A stretch of DNA of 21,464 nucleotides from Anaerolineaceae bacterium UBA2274 (GCA_002347705.1 DDWY01000046.1:1-21464); one strand, 5' to 3'. Numbered from the stretch's first letter, positions 1 to 8,357 are shown. A program made the numbers and translations. The notes: a model not told the origin generated them from the sequence alone.

Positions 1-539
1 GCGCTGATCACCTGCCCCAGCATCAGAACACTCGCGGCGGGGTCCAGCCCGCTGAGCACAGAAAACAGAGCCGTCACAGAATGAAAGCCGAAGTGATAGT
101 AGAACGGTCCGGGCAGGTAAGGCTCGAGCGTGCTCGGCAGCCCGCCAAATTCGATCATTTTCCGAATGATCAGGACGTGGTGCTGTGAATCCACCCAATT
201 AGGGAAAACCAGATCTCTTGCCTGCCAAAAGCGCCAAACCAGCGCAACCGCAAAGCCAAGCAGCGCAAACAGCCAGGTCTTGTTGAACGCGCCTTTGCCT
301 CTGCGAATGAGCCCGGCAAAGGCGACCCCGAAGCACAGACCCAACAGGATCCCGAGCAAAAGGGGAGTGAACTTCAGCCGAACAGTATAAAAGCCAAGCG
401 TGCCAAGCGCAATGAAACTGGCGCTGATGGCAATGATCTCAGCCAACGCCTGCGCGCCGTCCTTGCGGCGGTCGCCAAACCACAGCCACCACGCCAGACC
501 CGGCAAGAGCAGAGCCGCAAACGCCAGGCCTATTCGCAC
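1..539 (-). CDS. Partial polytopic membrane protein, GT-C glycosyltransferase-like (C-terminus off window)
   Basis: Start of a minus-strand gene that runs off the left edge; about 179 codons are visible. I chose the GTG at 539-537 (MRIGLAFAALLLPG) because a GGGAGG ribosome site lies about 9 bases upstream, inside folK. The start overlaps the folK stop by 10 bases, so the two are probably translationally coupled. Four hydrophobic segments are visible at about residues 3-18, 33-52, 58-77 and 86-102. They are followed by a polar stretch with WVDSQHH, then LPSTLEPYLPGPFYYHFGFH. An Asp/His motif in the first large outer loop, followed by a YHFG-type motif, is what large integral-membrane glycosyltransferases of the GT-C fold show. 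The family assignment is inference, because the catalytic region is only partly visible. It could instead be an uncharacterised multipass membrane protein of the same architecture. It is the last visible gene of the hom-folK transcription unit. Confidence 0.7.
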   Translation of the reverse strand, partial: MRIGLAFAALLLPGLAWWLWFGDRRKDGAQALAEIIAISASFIALGTLGFYTVRLKFTPLLLGILLGLCFGVAFAGLIRRGKGAFNKTWLFALLGFAVALVWRFWQARDLVFPNWVDSQHHVLIIRKMIEFGGLPSTLEPYLPGPFYYHFGFHSVTALFSVLSGLDPAASVLMLGQVIS

Positions 540-1009
540 TTCTGCACCCCTCCCAGGTCCGGTAGAGCTGCAAGCAATTGAGCGATGGTCTGTTTTTTTT
601 GCGGATGCACAAAGTCCGGCGCGATCTCTGCCATTGGCACCAATACAAAAGCACGCTCCGTCAAACGCGGATGCGGCACCTGCAGACGTGGGGTTTGGAT
701 GATCCTGTTGCCATAAAACAGGATGTCCAGGTCGATCAGCCTCGGACCGTAGCGGAAGTTTGCCTGCCGCCCCAATTCTTTTTCTGTGTGTTTGAGAAAA
801 TCCAGCAGGTTCAACGAGCTCAAAGTAGTATGAGCTTCAATCACCTGGTTGAGGAAGGCAGGCTGGTCCAGATATCCCCAGGGGGCGGTCTGGTAGACGG
901 AGGACTCTCTGAGGATCTCCAATCTTTGGCTCAAAGCCGACAGCGCCTCCTGAAGGTTGCGCTGGCGGTCACCCAGATTGGTGCCTACGCCGAGAAAAAC
1001 GCGGATCAT
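530..1009 (-). CDS. folK: 2-amino-4-hydroxy-6-hydroxymethyldihydropteridine diphosphokinase (HPPK)
   Basis: Transfers pyrophosphate from ATP to 6-hydroxymethyl-7,8-dihydropterin in cytosolic folate synthesis. The 159-aa length is normal for a stand-alone HPPK. The N-terminal FLGVGTNLGDR is the family's opening motif. YGPRLIDLDILFYG (87-100) carries the two magnesium-binding aspartates, D93 and D95. PHPRLTERAFVLVPMAEIAP (112-131) is the second signature. The ATG at 1009 lies in an ATGA overlap with the end of hom, and GGAGGG is placed about 9 bases before it, so translation is likely coupled to hom. The gene downstream starts inside its 3' end. No folP or folB is in the window, so this folate gene sits apart from its pathway, in an amino-acid transcription unit. 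No key residue appears to be missing. Confidence 0.95.
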   Translation of the reverse strand: MIRVFLGVGTNLGDRQRNLQEALSALSQRLEILRESSVYQTAPWGYLDQPAFLNQVIEAHTTLSSLNLLDFLKHTEKELGRQANFRYGPRLIDLDILFYGNRIIQTPRLQVPHPRLTERAFVLVPMAEIAPDFVHPQKKQTIAQLLAALPDLGGVQKCE

Positions 1010-2040
1010 GCCTGTTCACCCTCCAGATCGATCAGATCAGCAAGCATTCCGTAGGCAGTGGTTTTTGGGCTGGGGTTTGATTCGAGCACTCCCAGTCCGG
1101 GCAGCACGTCGAGTTCAAAGTTGACGAATGAAGATGTGCCGCCCACGCTGTACAAGGGCGATTCTGGTCCAACCCGCTCGGGTCGTACCCGGGCAACGAA
1201 GCCTCCATCCTGCCAGTATGCCTTGCAGACCAGCTTCCAGCGTTCGCCGGCAGCTTCTGCCTCAGCAATCATTTCCCTTGTAATGCCGCGGATGCCCTCC
1301 CGGTCGACTTCCACGGGTGTGAGAGGGTGATCCATCAGCACGGTAGAAAGGGCTGCCACTTTAATTGACGCGTCCCAGCCGTCTACATCGTTGCTGGGGT
1401 CAGTTTCGGTGATGCCGATGGAGGCTCCATAAGCGATGGCTTCTTCGAGGCTCTCGCCCTGCCCCATGCGTTCGAGCAAGAGATTAGTGCAGGAATTTAG
1501 GATGCCGCTGAAGCCAATCAGACGGGCACCTCGCAGCGGATGACGGAAGAGCGAGAAGATCGGCGCGCCGTCCATCACAGCTGACTCGAAGCGAAAACCA
1601 AGCCTCTGCCTGGCAGCAAGTTCTTTGAGCTCGCGGTAGCCATAAACCACAGGGCCCTTGTTGGCAGTGATGACGTGCATGCCATGCTCGAGGGCGCGGC
1701 GCAGATGGTTCAGCGCCGGTTGTCCGCTGATAGGGTTGACGGGTGTGGTCTCAACCATCACGTCCGCCGGGCAGGATTGGATGAACTCCAAGGTATCCCC
1801 CGAAAAGCTGAAGGTGTCAAGCTCGGTGAGGGGACGCCCCTGGCGAATATTCGACAAAGCCTGTTCCAGGTCGATGCCTGCCGGATTGATGCACGAGGCG
1901 TGGCGGCCGGTCATGATGCCGGTGACCACGGGTGTGATGCCGTAATCTGTTTCCAGCTCGAGCTGTTTTTCGATCAACAAACGGGTAAATGCCTGCCCAA
2001 CGTTACCAAATCCTACCAGTGCCAAACGAATTTCTCTCAT
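1006..2040 (-). CDS. hom: Homoserine dehydrogenase, short form without ACT domain
   Basis: Reduces aspartate semialdehyde to homoserine with NAD(P)H, the branch point to threonine and methionine. The frame is open up to 2220, but the start is placed at the ATG at 2040: MREIRLALVGFGNVGQ puts the Rossmann glycine motif at residues 8-14, and AGGTG lies just upstream of that ATG. The 344-aa product has an NAD-binding domain with TANKGPVVYG (125-134), K128 being the conserved catalytic-site lysine. Then come GILNSCTNLLLERM (179-192) and the substrate motif around ETDPSNDVDGWDASIK, where E212, D218, D223 and K227 align with the yeast enzyme's E208, D214, D219 and K223. The protein ends soon after the catalytic domain and lacks the C-terminal ACT domain of many bacterial enzymes, so threonine feedback through ACT is not expected. 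It overlaps folK by ATGA. A probable promoter lies at 2069-2074. Confidence 0.95.
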   Translation of the reverse strand: MREIRLALVGFGNVGQAFTRLLIEKQLELETDYGITPVVTGIMTGRHASCINPAGIDLEQALSNIRQGRPLTELDTFSFSGDTLEFIQSCPADVMVETTPVNPISGQPALNHLRRALEHGMHVITANKGPVVYGYRELKELAARQRLGFRFESAVMDGAPIFSLFRHPLRGARLIGFSGILNSCTNLLLERMGQGESLEEAIAYGASIGITETDPSNDVDGWDASIKVAALSTVLMDHPLTPVEVDREGIRGITREMIAEAEAAGERWKLVCKAYWQDGGFVARVRPERVGPESPLYSVGGTSSFVNFELDVLPGLGVLESNPSPKTTAYGMLADLIDLEGEQA

Positions 2041-2068
2041 GTTACACCTGCAATTCCTTTGAATTTCA

Positions 2069-2074
2069 ATTATA
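2069..2074 (-). promoter_or_regulatory. Probable -10 element of hom
   Basis: A perfect TATAAT on the minus strand, 28 bases before the hom start. No good -35 is seen at 16-18 bases. The -35 area (2088-2109) is occupied by an inverted repeat, CGCGCG-10 bases-CGCGCG. The promoter call is inference from position and consensus. Confidence 0.45.
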
Positions 2075-2087
2075 GCCAATTCCAATC

Positions 2088-2109
2088 CGCGCGTTTGTCC
2101 TTGCGCGCG
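2088..2109. repeat. Inverted repeat CGCGCG-N10-CGCGCG upstream of hom
   Basis: Six-base GC-only arms at 2088-2093 and 2104-2109 with a ten-base loop. It covers where a -35 box would sit for the TATAAT at 2069-2074, so it could be an operator or an RNA hairpin. It could also be chance in GC-rich DNA. No T-run follows, so it is not an intrinsic terminator. Confidence 0.4.
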
Positions 2110-2155
2110 CAGTACCTTGCGGCTCAGCAGCCATTGAGGATGACGCAATAGAACC

Positions 2156-2878
2156 TCAAACCAACGGCCAGGGGACTGGGCGGTGACCAGAGTCAGGCTC
2201 GGGAAACGCGCCTTGCTCAAGCAAGACCAGCAGCCTTTTGCGTATTGCGTCGATTTCGTGCTCCCGCAGCAAACCTCGCAGGCTATGGCTCAAATCACTG
2301 ATTGGCTCAAGCGCCAGTTCCAGCTTGCACAATGCACTCTTTTCTTCTTCACTAAAGGGTTCGCCAATGAAATCCCAGATAACAGTGCGCAATTTTGGCT
2401 CAACATTAAAGCACAGCGCCTGGTCAATCGCCCACCAGCGCCCATCTTTTCCTAAAAGCAGATGCCCAGACTTACGATCGGCATTGTTGGCAACAAGGTC
2501 AAACAGGGCAACCTTACGGAATAGATCCCTCTCATTTTCCTCGAGAGCAAGGTAATGCATTTGGGGGTTATGTTCAATGAACACCTGCAGTGATCCTGCG
2601 CCAAAAGGCAGCCTGTCTTTGCGGTACACAGTTGGCGGCACAAAATCCCAGTCTGCTGCCCTACAAACCAACCAGGCGGCTACTTCCCGGCGGGGCAGAC
2701 TGTCAGGCGCAAAGTCATAAAGTTCGGTTTGCCCAGCTTCTGGTTTGTATACAGCCTGGAGCTGCTCCTCCCCAAGCAGACATTTGACAAAAAAAGTGGC
2801 GTTGGAACTTTCCAGGAACTGCCCCTGCAGTTTTACTTCCCCCTTCTCCAAAATGCGCATAACGGCTTGACTCTCCAT
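2156..2878 (-). CDS. SCO1664-family protein (TIGR03843), PI3/4-kinase-like fold
   Basis: A 240-aa soluble protein matching the SCO1664 family, conserved in Actinobacteria and Chloroflexota, with distant similarity to phosphatidylinositol 3-/4-kinases. Visible motifs: an early AVYKPEAGQTELYDF (about 42-56) with a lysine where the nucleotide-binding lysine of this fold sits, LPRREVAAWLV, then KVALFDLVANNADRKSGHLLL (122-142), which resembles a kinase catalytic loop (D, N, N, D), and WWAIDQALCFN (147-157), whose D resembles the metal-binding aspartate. The biochemical substrate is not known to me. It follows DUF3090 by 19 bases, the usual pairing of these families. The start could be the ATG at 2878 or the ATG at 2860; the second has GGAGAG about 10 bases upstream and the first has only a poor ribosome site. 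Kinase-like activity is inference from motif spacing. Confidence 0.88.
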   Translation of the reverse strand: MESQAVMRILEKGEVKLQGQFLESSNATFFVKCLLGEEQLQAVYKPEAGQTELYDFAPDSLPRREVAAWLVCRAADWDFVPPTVYRKDRLPFGAGSLQVFIEHNPQMHYLALEENERDLFRKVALFDLVANNADRKSGHLLLGKDGRWWAIDQALCFNVEPKLRTVIWDFIGEPFSEEEKSALCKLELALEPISDLSHSLRGLLREHEIDAIRKRLLVLLEQGAFPEPDSGHRPVPWPLV

Positions 2879-2897
2879 AGAGGTCCAAAGGGCTAAA

Positions 2898-3407
2898 TCA
2901 GGATTTGTGACCGTTGTTGCTGTGCCGGAAGCCGTTACCGCTGGTTTTCTTTGGCTCCAGGGGGTCAGGTCTGCCGCGATTTGCCAGTTCGAGCGCCCAG
3001 AACGCTAATCCACGCATCCGTTCGCGGGTAACCCAGAACATCACTTGCTGCCTGTCATCGTTAGCCCCGTCCTCTGTCACTTGCAGCAGAAGTAGATCCT
3101 TTTCCTGATCGTAGCCCAGGGCAATTCCATCCACCCTGAAAAGCGGGTCCACTGGCAAGGCAAGTTGCATCTCTGCTTCGTCGAAATCAGCGCGGGTTTT
3201 TTCAATCTCCGTTTGCTCATCTTCAATTCCATCGAGCAACTTGATCGCCCCAACCGCCATTACCTGAACCTGAACCTTTTCGATCAGGAGCGTTACGAGT
3301 TTATCCGCATCACCACCCTGCAGAAAGAAGGTGCGCTCTCCTGGCGCACCAATTGTGTTGACGCGCAGGATTGTGGCTGGCTGAAAAATTAGTTGATGCT
3401 CAGTCAT
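2898..3407 (-). CDS. DUF3090 family protein (TIGR03847)
   Basis: A soluble 169-aa protein of a family found with SCO1664 proteins in Actinobacteria and Chloroflexota; its biochemical role is unknown. The frame is open to 3464, but the start is placed at the ATG at 3407. The family begins with a sequence like MTEHQLIFQPATILRVNTIG followed by PGERTFFLQGGD, and the 19 extra upstream residues lie inside dnaE. From this start it overlaps the dnaE stop by 8 bases, which suggests coupled translation. Other family features are VDPLFRVDGIALGYDQEKDLLLLQV in the middle and MFWVTRERMRGLAFWALELANRGRPDPLEPK near the end (read in parts; both match the family's conserved blocks). The C-terminal NGFRHSNNGHKS tail is polar and probably disordered. 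The third family of the actinobacterial trio, a histidine phosphatase, is not nearby. Confidence 0.88.
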   Translation of the reverse strand: MTEHQLIFQPATILRVNTIGAPGERTFFLQGGDADKLVTLLIEKVQVQVMAVGAIKLLDGIEDEQTEIEKTRADFDEAEMQLALPVDPLFRVDGIALGYDQEKDLLLLQVTEDGANDDRQQVMFWVTRERMRGLAFWALELANRGRPDPLEPKKTSGNGFRHSNNGHKS

Positions 3408-6400
3408 CCTGGATTTCAAACCTTTCTTTGCGAATGGAGAAACTGTCCTTCTCCAGAAATCCATTCAGCTGGTCCAGCAGATGTTGACTGATTTGGACGC
3501 TTTCATTTGGGAAGACATACTCGCGCCACCTTCCCTCAGCAAAAAACTGAAAAGCAAACTGGTCTTCGCCCGGATGAGAACCCAGCCAACCGTGCAGATG
3601 GTGGATTTTACGGGTGATGCGGTCCGGGGTTTCATCCTTGGCAATCTGCACCACCAAAACCCGCCTTTCAACTACGCGCATTTCCTTAAACGCTGGTGGG
3701 TGGTTTTCTGAAGATGGCGTTGGAGCCGCTGTTTGCGCTGTGGTTTCGGGGATGTGGTGCAGGGTCTCAGCTTCAAGATGGGGGGCATCTTCAGGCGTTT
3801 CGGGTTCATCAACCAAAAATATTTCTGCTGGTGGTTCCTGGTCCAAATCCAAGCTGTCACCCCAAAGTTCATCTTCCGGCTCGTCGAACTCTTCAAGTGG
3901 TTCCAGCTCCTCTTCGAGATCCGGTTCCCCAGCTTCACCAACGCGATAACGCGACAAGAGCCGGATATCGGGCAGGTAGTTTTCGAGTAAACGTTCGTAT
4001 TGTTTACCGCTATTTTGGTTAAATAGCTCTCCGACGGCGTCATCCACTTCAATGCGCCTGACATTATCAACCAGAACAGAAGTCCCGCGTTCCTGATGCT
4101 GCAGCTTGCCCTCCACCACGAGCAAACCGCCCAGTTCCACCATGCGGTTGTCGCGTTCCCACACCGAGGGGAACATAACCAGGTCTACTTCGCCAAACTG
4201 ATCCTCAAGGGTGACAAAAGCCATGTTCTGATTCTTTTTCGTCAGGAAAGGCTGTACGCGTTTTACCAACCCGCCGATCGCAATCTTGCTGTTAGTCTCG
4301 ACCTCAGCCAGTTGATTTGAACTGTGGCTGATCTTATCGGCGATCTGGGTCATGTATGAACTCAGTGGGTGATCGGAAACATAGAGCCCAAGTAATTCTT
4401 TCTCCCAACCAAGTTGCTCGTTGCTATCCACATGCACGTTGCTGGGGAGGATCACATGGGGCAAAGCTATCGTTCCGGCGCCAAAAAGGTCGAGCTGACC
4501 CATTTCGATTGCCTTCATATTGCTGACAGAGACGTTGACCATCTGGTCAATTGAGCGAAGCAGTGCTTTTCGTGGACCAAAGGAGTCCAAGGCGCCCACC
4601 TTGATCAGGCATTCCAGGGGACGTTTGCCCACCTGGCGCAAGTCAACCCGCCTGATGAAGTCGTTCAGATCCGAAAAAGCCTGGTGACCGCGAGCCTGGA
4701 TGATCGTTTCCACCGATCCCTGACCCACATTTTTGACAGCACCAAGCCCAAAGCGAATACTGGCTTTGCCTTCGGTTTGCTCCTCAATAGTGAAATCATA
4801 GCCGCTGTGATTAACATCCGGCGGGAGCACTTCAATACCCATGTTGTGGCATTCCGAAACATACGTGGAGCATTTATCGTTGTCGTTTTTCCACGCGGAG
4901 AGCAGTGCCGTCATATACTCAACCGGATAGTGAACCTTGAGATATCCGGTTTTGATCGCGATCATGCCATAGTTGGTGGCATGGCTTTTGTTGAAGCCGT
5001 AATGCGCGAAGGCCTCCCAGTGGGCAAAAATTTCTTCAGCGGTTTTTCGCTCAATGCCGTTCCTGACCGCGCCTTTGAGGAACTTTTCGCGGTGTTTTTT
5101 GACTTCCTTGACCTTCTTTTTCGAGATGGCCGAACGCAAGTCATCCGATTCGCCCGGGCTGTAACCCGCCAGCTGCGTGGCGGCAATCATGATCTGTTCC
5201 TGGTAAACCGCATGCCCGTAAGTCTCGCGCAGGATTGGTTCCAGTTTTTCGTGCTGGTAGACCACTGGCTTCTCGCCGTGCATGTTGGCGATATATTCAG
5301 GGATGCTTTCCATCGGACCCGGTCTGAAAAGCGCAACCATGGCAATCACATGATGGATCGTTTTGGGCTGCATCTGCACCAGGTAGCGGGTCATGCCGTT
5401 GCCTTCTAATTGGAAGAGACCGACTGTGTGACCTTCGCTGATGAATTGATAAACTTCGGGATCATCTATGGGGATGCTGCCGAGCGTAAGCTGAATGCCG
5501 TGACGTTGGGCAATATATTCGCAGGCTTTGGACATGATCGTGAGAGTCACGAGGCCCAGGAAATCGACTTTGAGCAAGCCGAGGTAGTTGATGCCGTCCA
5601 TGTCATACTGCGCCACAGATTTGATTGGCAGCTCAACGCTGCTGCTTGTTGGTCGGTGCAGCGGGAGGTATTCTGTCAGCGGTTGATCGCTGATGATCAC
5701 GCCCGCCGCGTGTGTGCCCACGTTGCGCAGGCTTCCTTCCATCCTTCCAGCAGTATCCAACAGCGTTTTCATCTGGTCAGAGGATTCATACACTGCCCGC
5801 AATTCGGGGGAAGATTTGAGGGATTCCTTGATGGGCACGTTTTTGCCCTGCACCGGACCAGGAACCAGCTTTGCGACCCGGTCCACGTCCGCCAGCGGGA
5901 TAGCCATCACCCGCCCCACGTCGCGCACAGCGCCGCGGGCTGCCATGGTGCCGAAGGTGATGATCTGAGCCACACGATCGGCGCCGTATTTTTGATTGCA
6001 GTATTCCATCACCTCGGCGCGGCGATCATCCTGGTAATCGAGGTCGATATCCGGCATGGTGACACGGTCCGGGTTCAGGAAGCGTTCAAACAGCAGGGCG
6101 TGGCTGAGAGGCTCTACGGAAGTGATATCCAACGCGAACGCCACCAGTGAGCCATTGCCCGAGCCGCGTACGTTGTACCAGATCTTTTTCTCGCGTGAGA
6201 AGCGGCACAAATCCCACACAATCAGGAAGTATTCCGCAAAACCCATCTGATTTATGACTTTTAGTTCATAATCCAGGCGCTTTTGAAACTCCTCGCTGTC
6301 CGCCTGATCCGGAACGTTGCGCCTTAGACCCTCCTGGCAAAGCTCGCGCAGGAAGCTGGAGGCGGTCTGGCCGTCTGGCACCTCAAACTGGGGCAGGTGA

Positions 6401-7239
6401 TAGCCCTTGCGCGTCAGATCCACGTTACATCTTTCGGCAATTTCGAGGGTGTTGCTGATAGCTTCGGGCACCTGGGAGAAAAGATTTTGCATCTCTTCGG
6501 GGCTGCGCAGGTAGTAGGTGTCGTTATTCATGCGCATGCGGTTGCGATCGCTGAGCAATTTTCCGGTCTGGACGCAAAGCAGGATATCCTGCAGTTCGGC
6601 ATCATCACGCAGCACATAGTGCACATCATTGGTTGCCACCAAGCGAGCGCCTGTCTTTTGCGATAGTTCGATCAATCCGCGGTTGACGCGATAGAGTTCG
6701 GAAATATCGTGATCCTGCAGCTCAAGATAGAACCGGTCCTTGCCAAATACTTCTAGATACCAAGCAAGGCTGCGTTCAGCACGCTCCGGGTCGTTATCCA
6801 ACAAGGCGCGGGGAAGCTCTCCGGACAGGCAGGCGGAGGAGGCAATCAGCCCCTCAGAATGAGCGGCAAGGTAGGGCTTATCGATGCGGGGATGGTAATA
6901 GAAGCCCTCAAGCTGCGAAGCTGACGCGATGGAAAGCAGATTGCGGTAGCCAGTCATGTTCTCAGCCAGGAGAACGAGGTGAGAGGAATATTTATCGCGC
7001 GAGACGTCCTTATCGTGCATGCTGCGCGGAGCAAGGTAAGTCTCGAGCCCGATGATCGGTTTGATGCCTTCAGCGGTGGCTGCCTGGAAAAAATCCAGCG
7101 TGCCAAACATGGTACCGTGGTCGGTCAGGGCGAGGGCGGGCATGCCCAGTTCTTTGGCGCGTTTGACTAAGGCCGACGGGCTGCCAAAGCCGTCGAGCAC
7201 AGAGTAAGCGGAGTGAACATGAAGATGAACAAATGACAT
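3400..7239 (-). CDS. dnaE: DNA polymerase III subunit alpha (DnaE1 type) with intact PHP domain
   Basis: Replicative DNA polymerase, 1279 aa, acting at the replication fork with the sliding clamp. Residues 1-210 form a PHP domain in which all nine metal ligands of exonuclease-competent DnaE1 proteins can be found: H7, H9, D16, H41, E66, H87, C137, D205 and H207. The palm has PDIDLDYQDD (396-405, catalytic D397 and D399) and KVDFLGL (D559). Residues 915-919, QLDLF, are a canonical clamp-binding motif. The OB domain is at about 984-1065. It is followed by an acidic linker at about 1101-1160 and a C-terminal domain (1185-1279) of the DnaE1 type. The ATG at 7239 gives MSFVHLHVHSAYSVLDG, the expected start. 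DUF3090 overlaps its stop. An extended -10 promoter lies 41 bases upstream. The intact PHP site suggests this polymerase proofreads itself (inference from the mycobacterial enzyme). Confidence 0.98.
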   Translation of the reverse strand: MSFVHLHVHSAYSVLDGFGSPSALVKRAKELGMPALALTDHGTMFGTLDFFQAATAEGIKPIIGLETYLAPRSMHDKDVSRDKYSSHLVLLAENMTGYRNLLSIASASQLEGFYYHPRIDKPYLAAHSEGLIASSACLSGELPRALLDNDPERAERSLAWYLEVFGKDRFYLELQDHDISELYRVNRGLIELSQKTGARLVATNDVHYVLRDDAELQDILLCVQTGKLLSDRNRMRMNNDTYYLRSPEEMQNLFSQVPEAISNTLEIAERCNVDLTRKGYHLPQFEVPDGQTASSFLRELCQEGLRRNVPDQADSEEFQKRLDYELKVINQMGFAEYFLIVWDLCRFSREKKIWYNVRGSGNGSLVAFALDITSVEPLSHALLFERFLNPDRVTMPDIDLDYQDDRRAEVMEYCNQKYGADRVAQIITFGTMAARGAVRDVGRVMAIPLADVDRVAKLVPGPVQGKNVPIKESLKSSPELRAVYESSDQMKTLLDTAGRMEGSLRNVGTHAAGVIISDQPLTEYLPLHRPTSSSVELPIKSVAQYDMDGINYLGLLKVDFLGLVTLTIMSKACEYIAQRHGIQLTLGSIPIDDPEVYQFISEGHTVGLFQLEGNGMTRYLVQMQPKTIHHVIAMVALFRPGPMESIPEYIANMHGEKPVVYQHEKLEPILRETYGHAVYQEQIMIAATQLAGYSPGESDDLRSAISKKKVKEVKKHREKFLKGAVRNGIERKTAEEIFAHWEAFAHYGFNKSHATNYGMIAIKTGYLKVHYPVEYMTALLSAWKNDNDKCSTYVSECHNMGIEVLPPDVNHSGYDFTIEEQTEGKASIRFGLGAVKNVGQGSVETIIQARGHQAFSDLNDFIRRVDLRQVGKRPLECLIKVGALDSFGPRKALLRSIDQMVNVSVSNMKAIEMGQLDLFGAGTIALPHVILPSNVHVDSNEQLGWEKELLGLYVSDHPLSSYMTQIADKISHSSNQLAEVETNSKIAIGGLVKRVQPFLTKKNQNMAFVTLEDQFGEVDLVMFPSVWERDNRMVELGGLLVVEGKLQHQERGTSVLVDNVRRIEVDDAVGELFNQNSGKQYERLLENYLPDIRLLSRYRVGEAGEPDLEEELEPLEEFDEPEDELWGDSLDLDQEPPAEIFLVDEPETPEDAPHLEAETLHHIPETTAQTAAPTPSSENHPPAFKEMRVVERRVLVVQIAKDETPDRITRKIHHLHGWLGSHPGEDQFAFQFFAEGRWREYVFPNESVQISQHLLDQLNGFLEKDSFSIRKERFEIQDD

Positions 7240-7280
7240 TTATGTTGTCCCGGGCGCGTCAAAACGCCGTGTGGAATATG

Positions 7281-7289
7281 AGTATAGCA
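7281..7289 (-). promoter_or_regulatory. Extended -10 promoter of dnaE
   Basis: TGCTATACT on the minus strand is a TGn-extended -10, 41 bases before the dnaE ATG. No recognisable -35 is present at 16-18 bases, which is typical of extended -10 promoters. It lies in the only gap (7240-7334) upstream of the dnaE block. Confidence 0.55.
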
Positions 7290-7334
7290 CAGCGATTTGG
7301 CTGACTGGGGAAATTTTAAAGATTTAAGATTGCT

Positions 7335-8357
7335 TCACTCGACAGAGTCAAAAGCAGGGGGGTTGAATGACGAGTAAATTGGATGCCCTTGGAACTCGCG
7401 CAGGTTTTCGGGCTGCTTAAGGCGCGCTTGGTCCCGCTGGCTGATCATGGTTTCTTCTGCCACCTGGCGATTAGCACGCATGGAATCCCCCAGGAAACCA
7501 AACATGATCAATGTGATACCAGCGGTCAGCAGCGTGCCGCCAATAGAAACCGACTGAATGTAACGGGAGCCCTCGTCGAAGAAGACATAACTGACCAGGA
7601 AGCGCCCCAGGAGGATCAATCCGGCTAAAAGAAACAGCGAACCCGTGCTGACGAAGGTGCGCAGGGGCTGGTAGAGTACGTAGGAGCGGATAATCGCGCC
7701 GCCCTGCCGCCAGATAAAGTTGAAAATGCCTTTATGCAGGCGCGACTCACGCAGCGCAGGGTTGGTGCGAATGGGCACGTTTACCAGTTTCATTTGCCCT
7801 TTGCCAGCTTGCACGAGTGTTTCAAGGGTGTAGGAGTAGGGGTTGTAAACCTGCAGCCGCAGGGCGGCATAGCGCGAGAAAGCCCTGAAGCCGCTGACCG
7901 CGTCCGGCACATCAGTTTTCGAGACCCGGCGCATAAAGAAACTGCCAAGGTGTTCCATCAGGCGCTTGCTTTTGGTAAAGTTTTCGTTAGCCAACGTCTG
8001 ACGGTCGCCAATGACCAGGTCTGCCTGGTCGGCAAGGATGGGGGCGATCAGCTTGCTGATTTCGCTGCCAGGGTACTGGTTGTCCGCGTCGGTGTTGACG
8101 ATGATGTCCGCCCCGAGCGCGAGCGCAAATTGCACACCGCTGATGAAAGCCCGCGAGAGACCGCGGTTTCGGCGGTGCCGTAAGACGTAATCAGCGCCGC
8201 TTTCCAGCGCCACGTTGGAAGTGTTATCGGTCGAACCGTCATCGATCACCAGTATTATCACTTCGTCAACCCCGGGGAATTGCCGCGGGATATCGGAAAT
8301 CATCACAGGCAAATGCCCAGCTTCGTTGTAGGCAGGGATCTGGACCACAAGTTTCAT
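7335..8357 (-). CDS. GT2-family (DPMS-like) glycosyltransferase with two C-terminal membrane segments
   Basis: A 340-aa glycosyltransferase of family GT2, dolichol-phosphate-mannose-synthase type, expected to move a sugar from a nucleotide sugar to a polyprenyl phosphate on the inner membrane face. MKLVVQIPAYNEAGHLP opens the nucleotide-binding half. VIDDGSTDNT (38-46) has the first acidic pair, NTDADNQYPG (88-97) is the DXD metal site, and VSGFRAFSR (154-162) is a typical acceptor-loop motif. Two hydrophobic helices at about 237-258 and 270-292 anchor it. The frame extends to 8441, but the start at 8357 is chosen because family members begin exactly there and the extra 28 residues look non-coding. 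No Shine-Dalgarno is visible before 8357; a TACAAT hexamer ends 8 bases upstream. Sugar and acceptor cannot be read from sequence. It diverges from the CAP/LysM gene. Confidence 0.9.
   Translation of the reverse strand: MKLVVQIPAYNEAGHLPVMISDIPRQFPGVDEVIILVIDDGSTDNTSNVALESGADYVLRHRRNRGLSRAFISGVQFALALGADIIVNTDADNQYPGSEISKLIAPILADQADLVIGDRQTLANENFTKSKRLMEHLGSFFMRRVSKTDVPDAVSGFRAFSRYAALRLQVYNPYSYTLETLVQAGKGQMKLVNVPIRTNPALRESRLHKGIFNFIWRQGGAIIRSYVLYQPLRTFVSTGSLFLLAGLILLGRFLVSYVFFDEGSRYIQSVSIGGTLLTAGITLIMFGFLGDSMRANRQVAEETMISQRDQARLKQPENLREFQGHPIYSSFNPPAFDSVE

Noticed and set aside
578..1054. Plus-strand frame opposite folK
   Set aside because: It is antisense to a well-conserved HPPK gene with all its motifs; no independent signal.
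2041..2220. Longer hom product starting at 2220
   Set aside because: The extra 60 residues precede the Rossmann motif, contain no family sequence, and cover the likely promoter; a good ribosome site precedes the ATG at 2040.
4684..6150. Two long plus-strand open frames (4684-5409 and 5410-6150) opposite dnaE
   Set aside because: They lie wholly antisense to conserved dnaE sequence, show no recognisable domain or ribosome site, and are the usual by-product of codon bias in a long gene.
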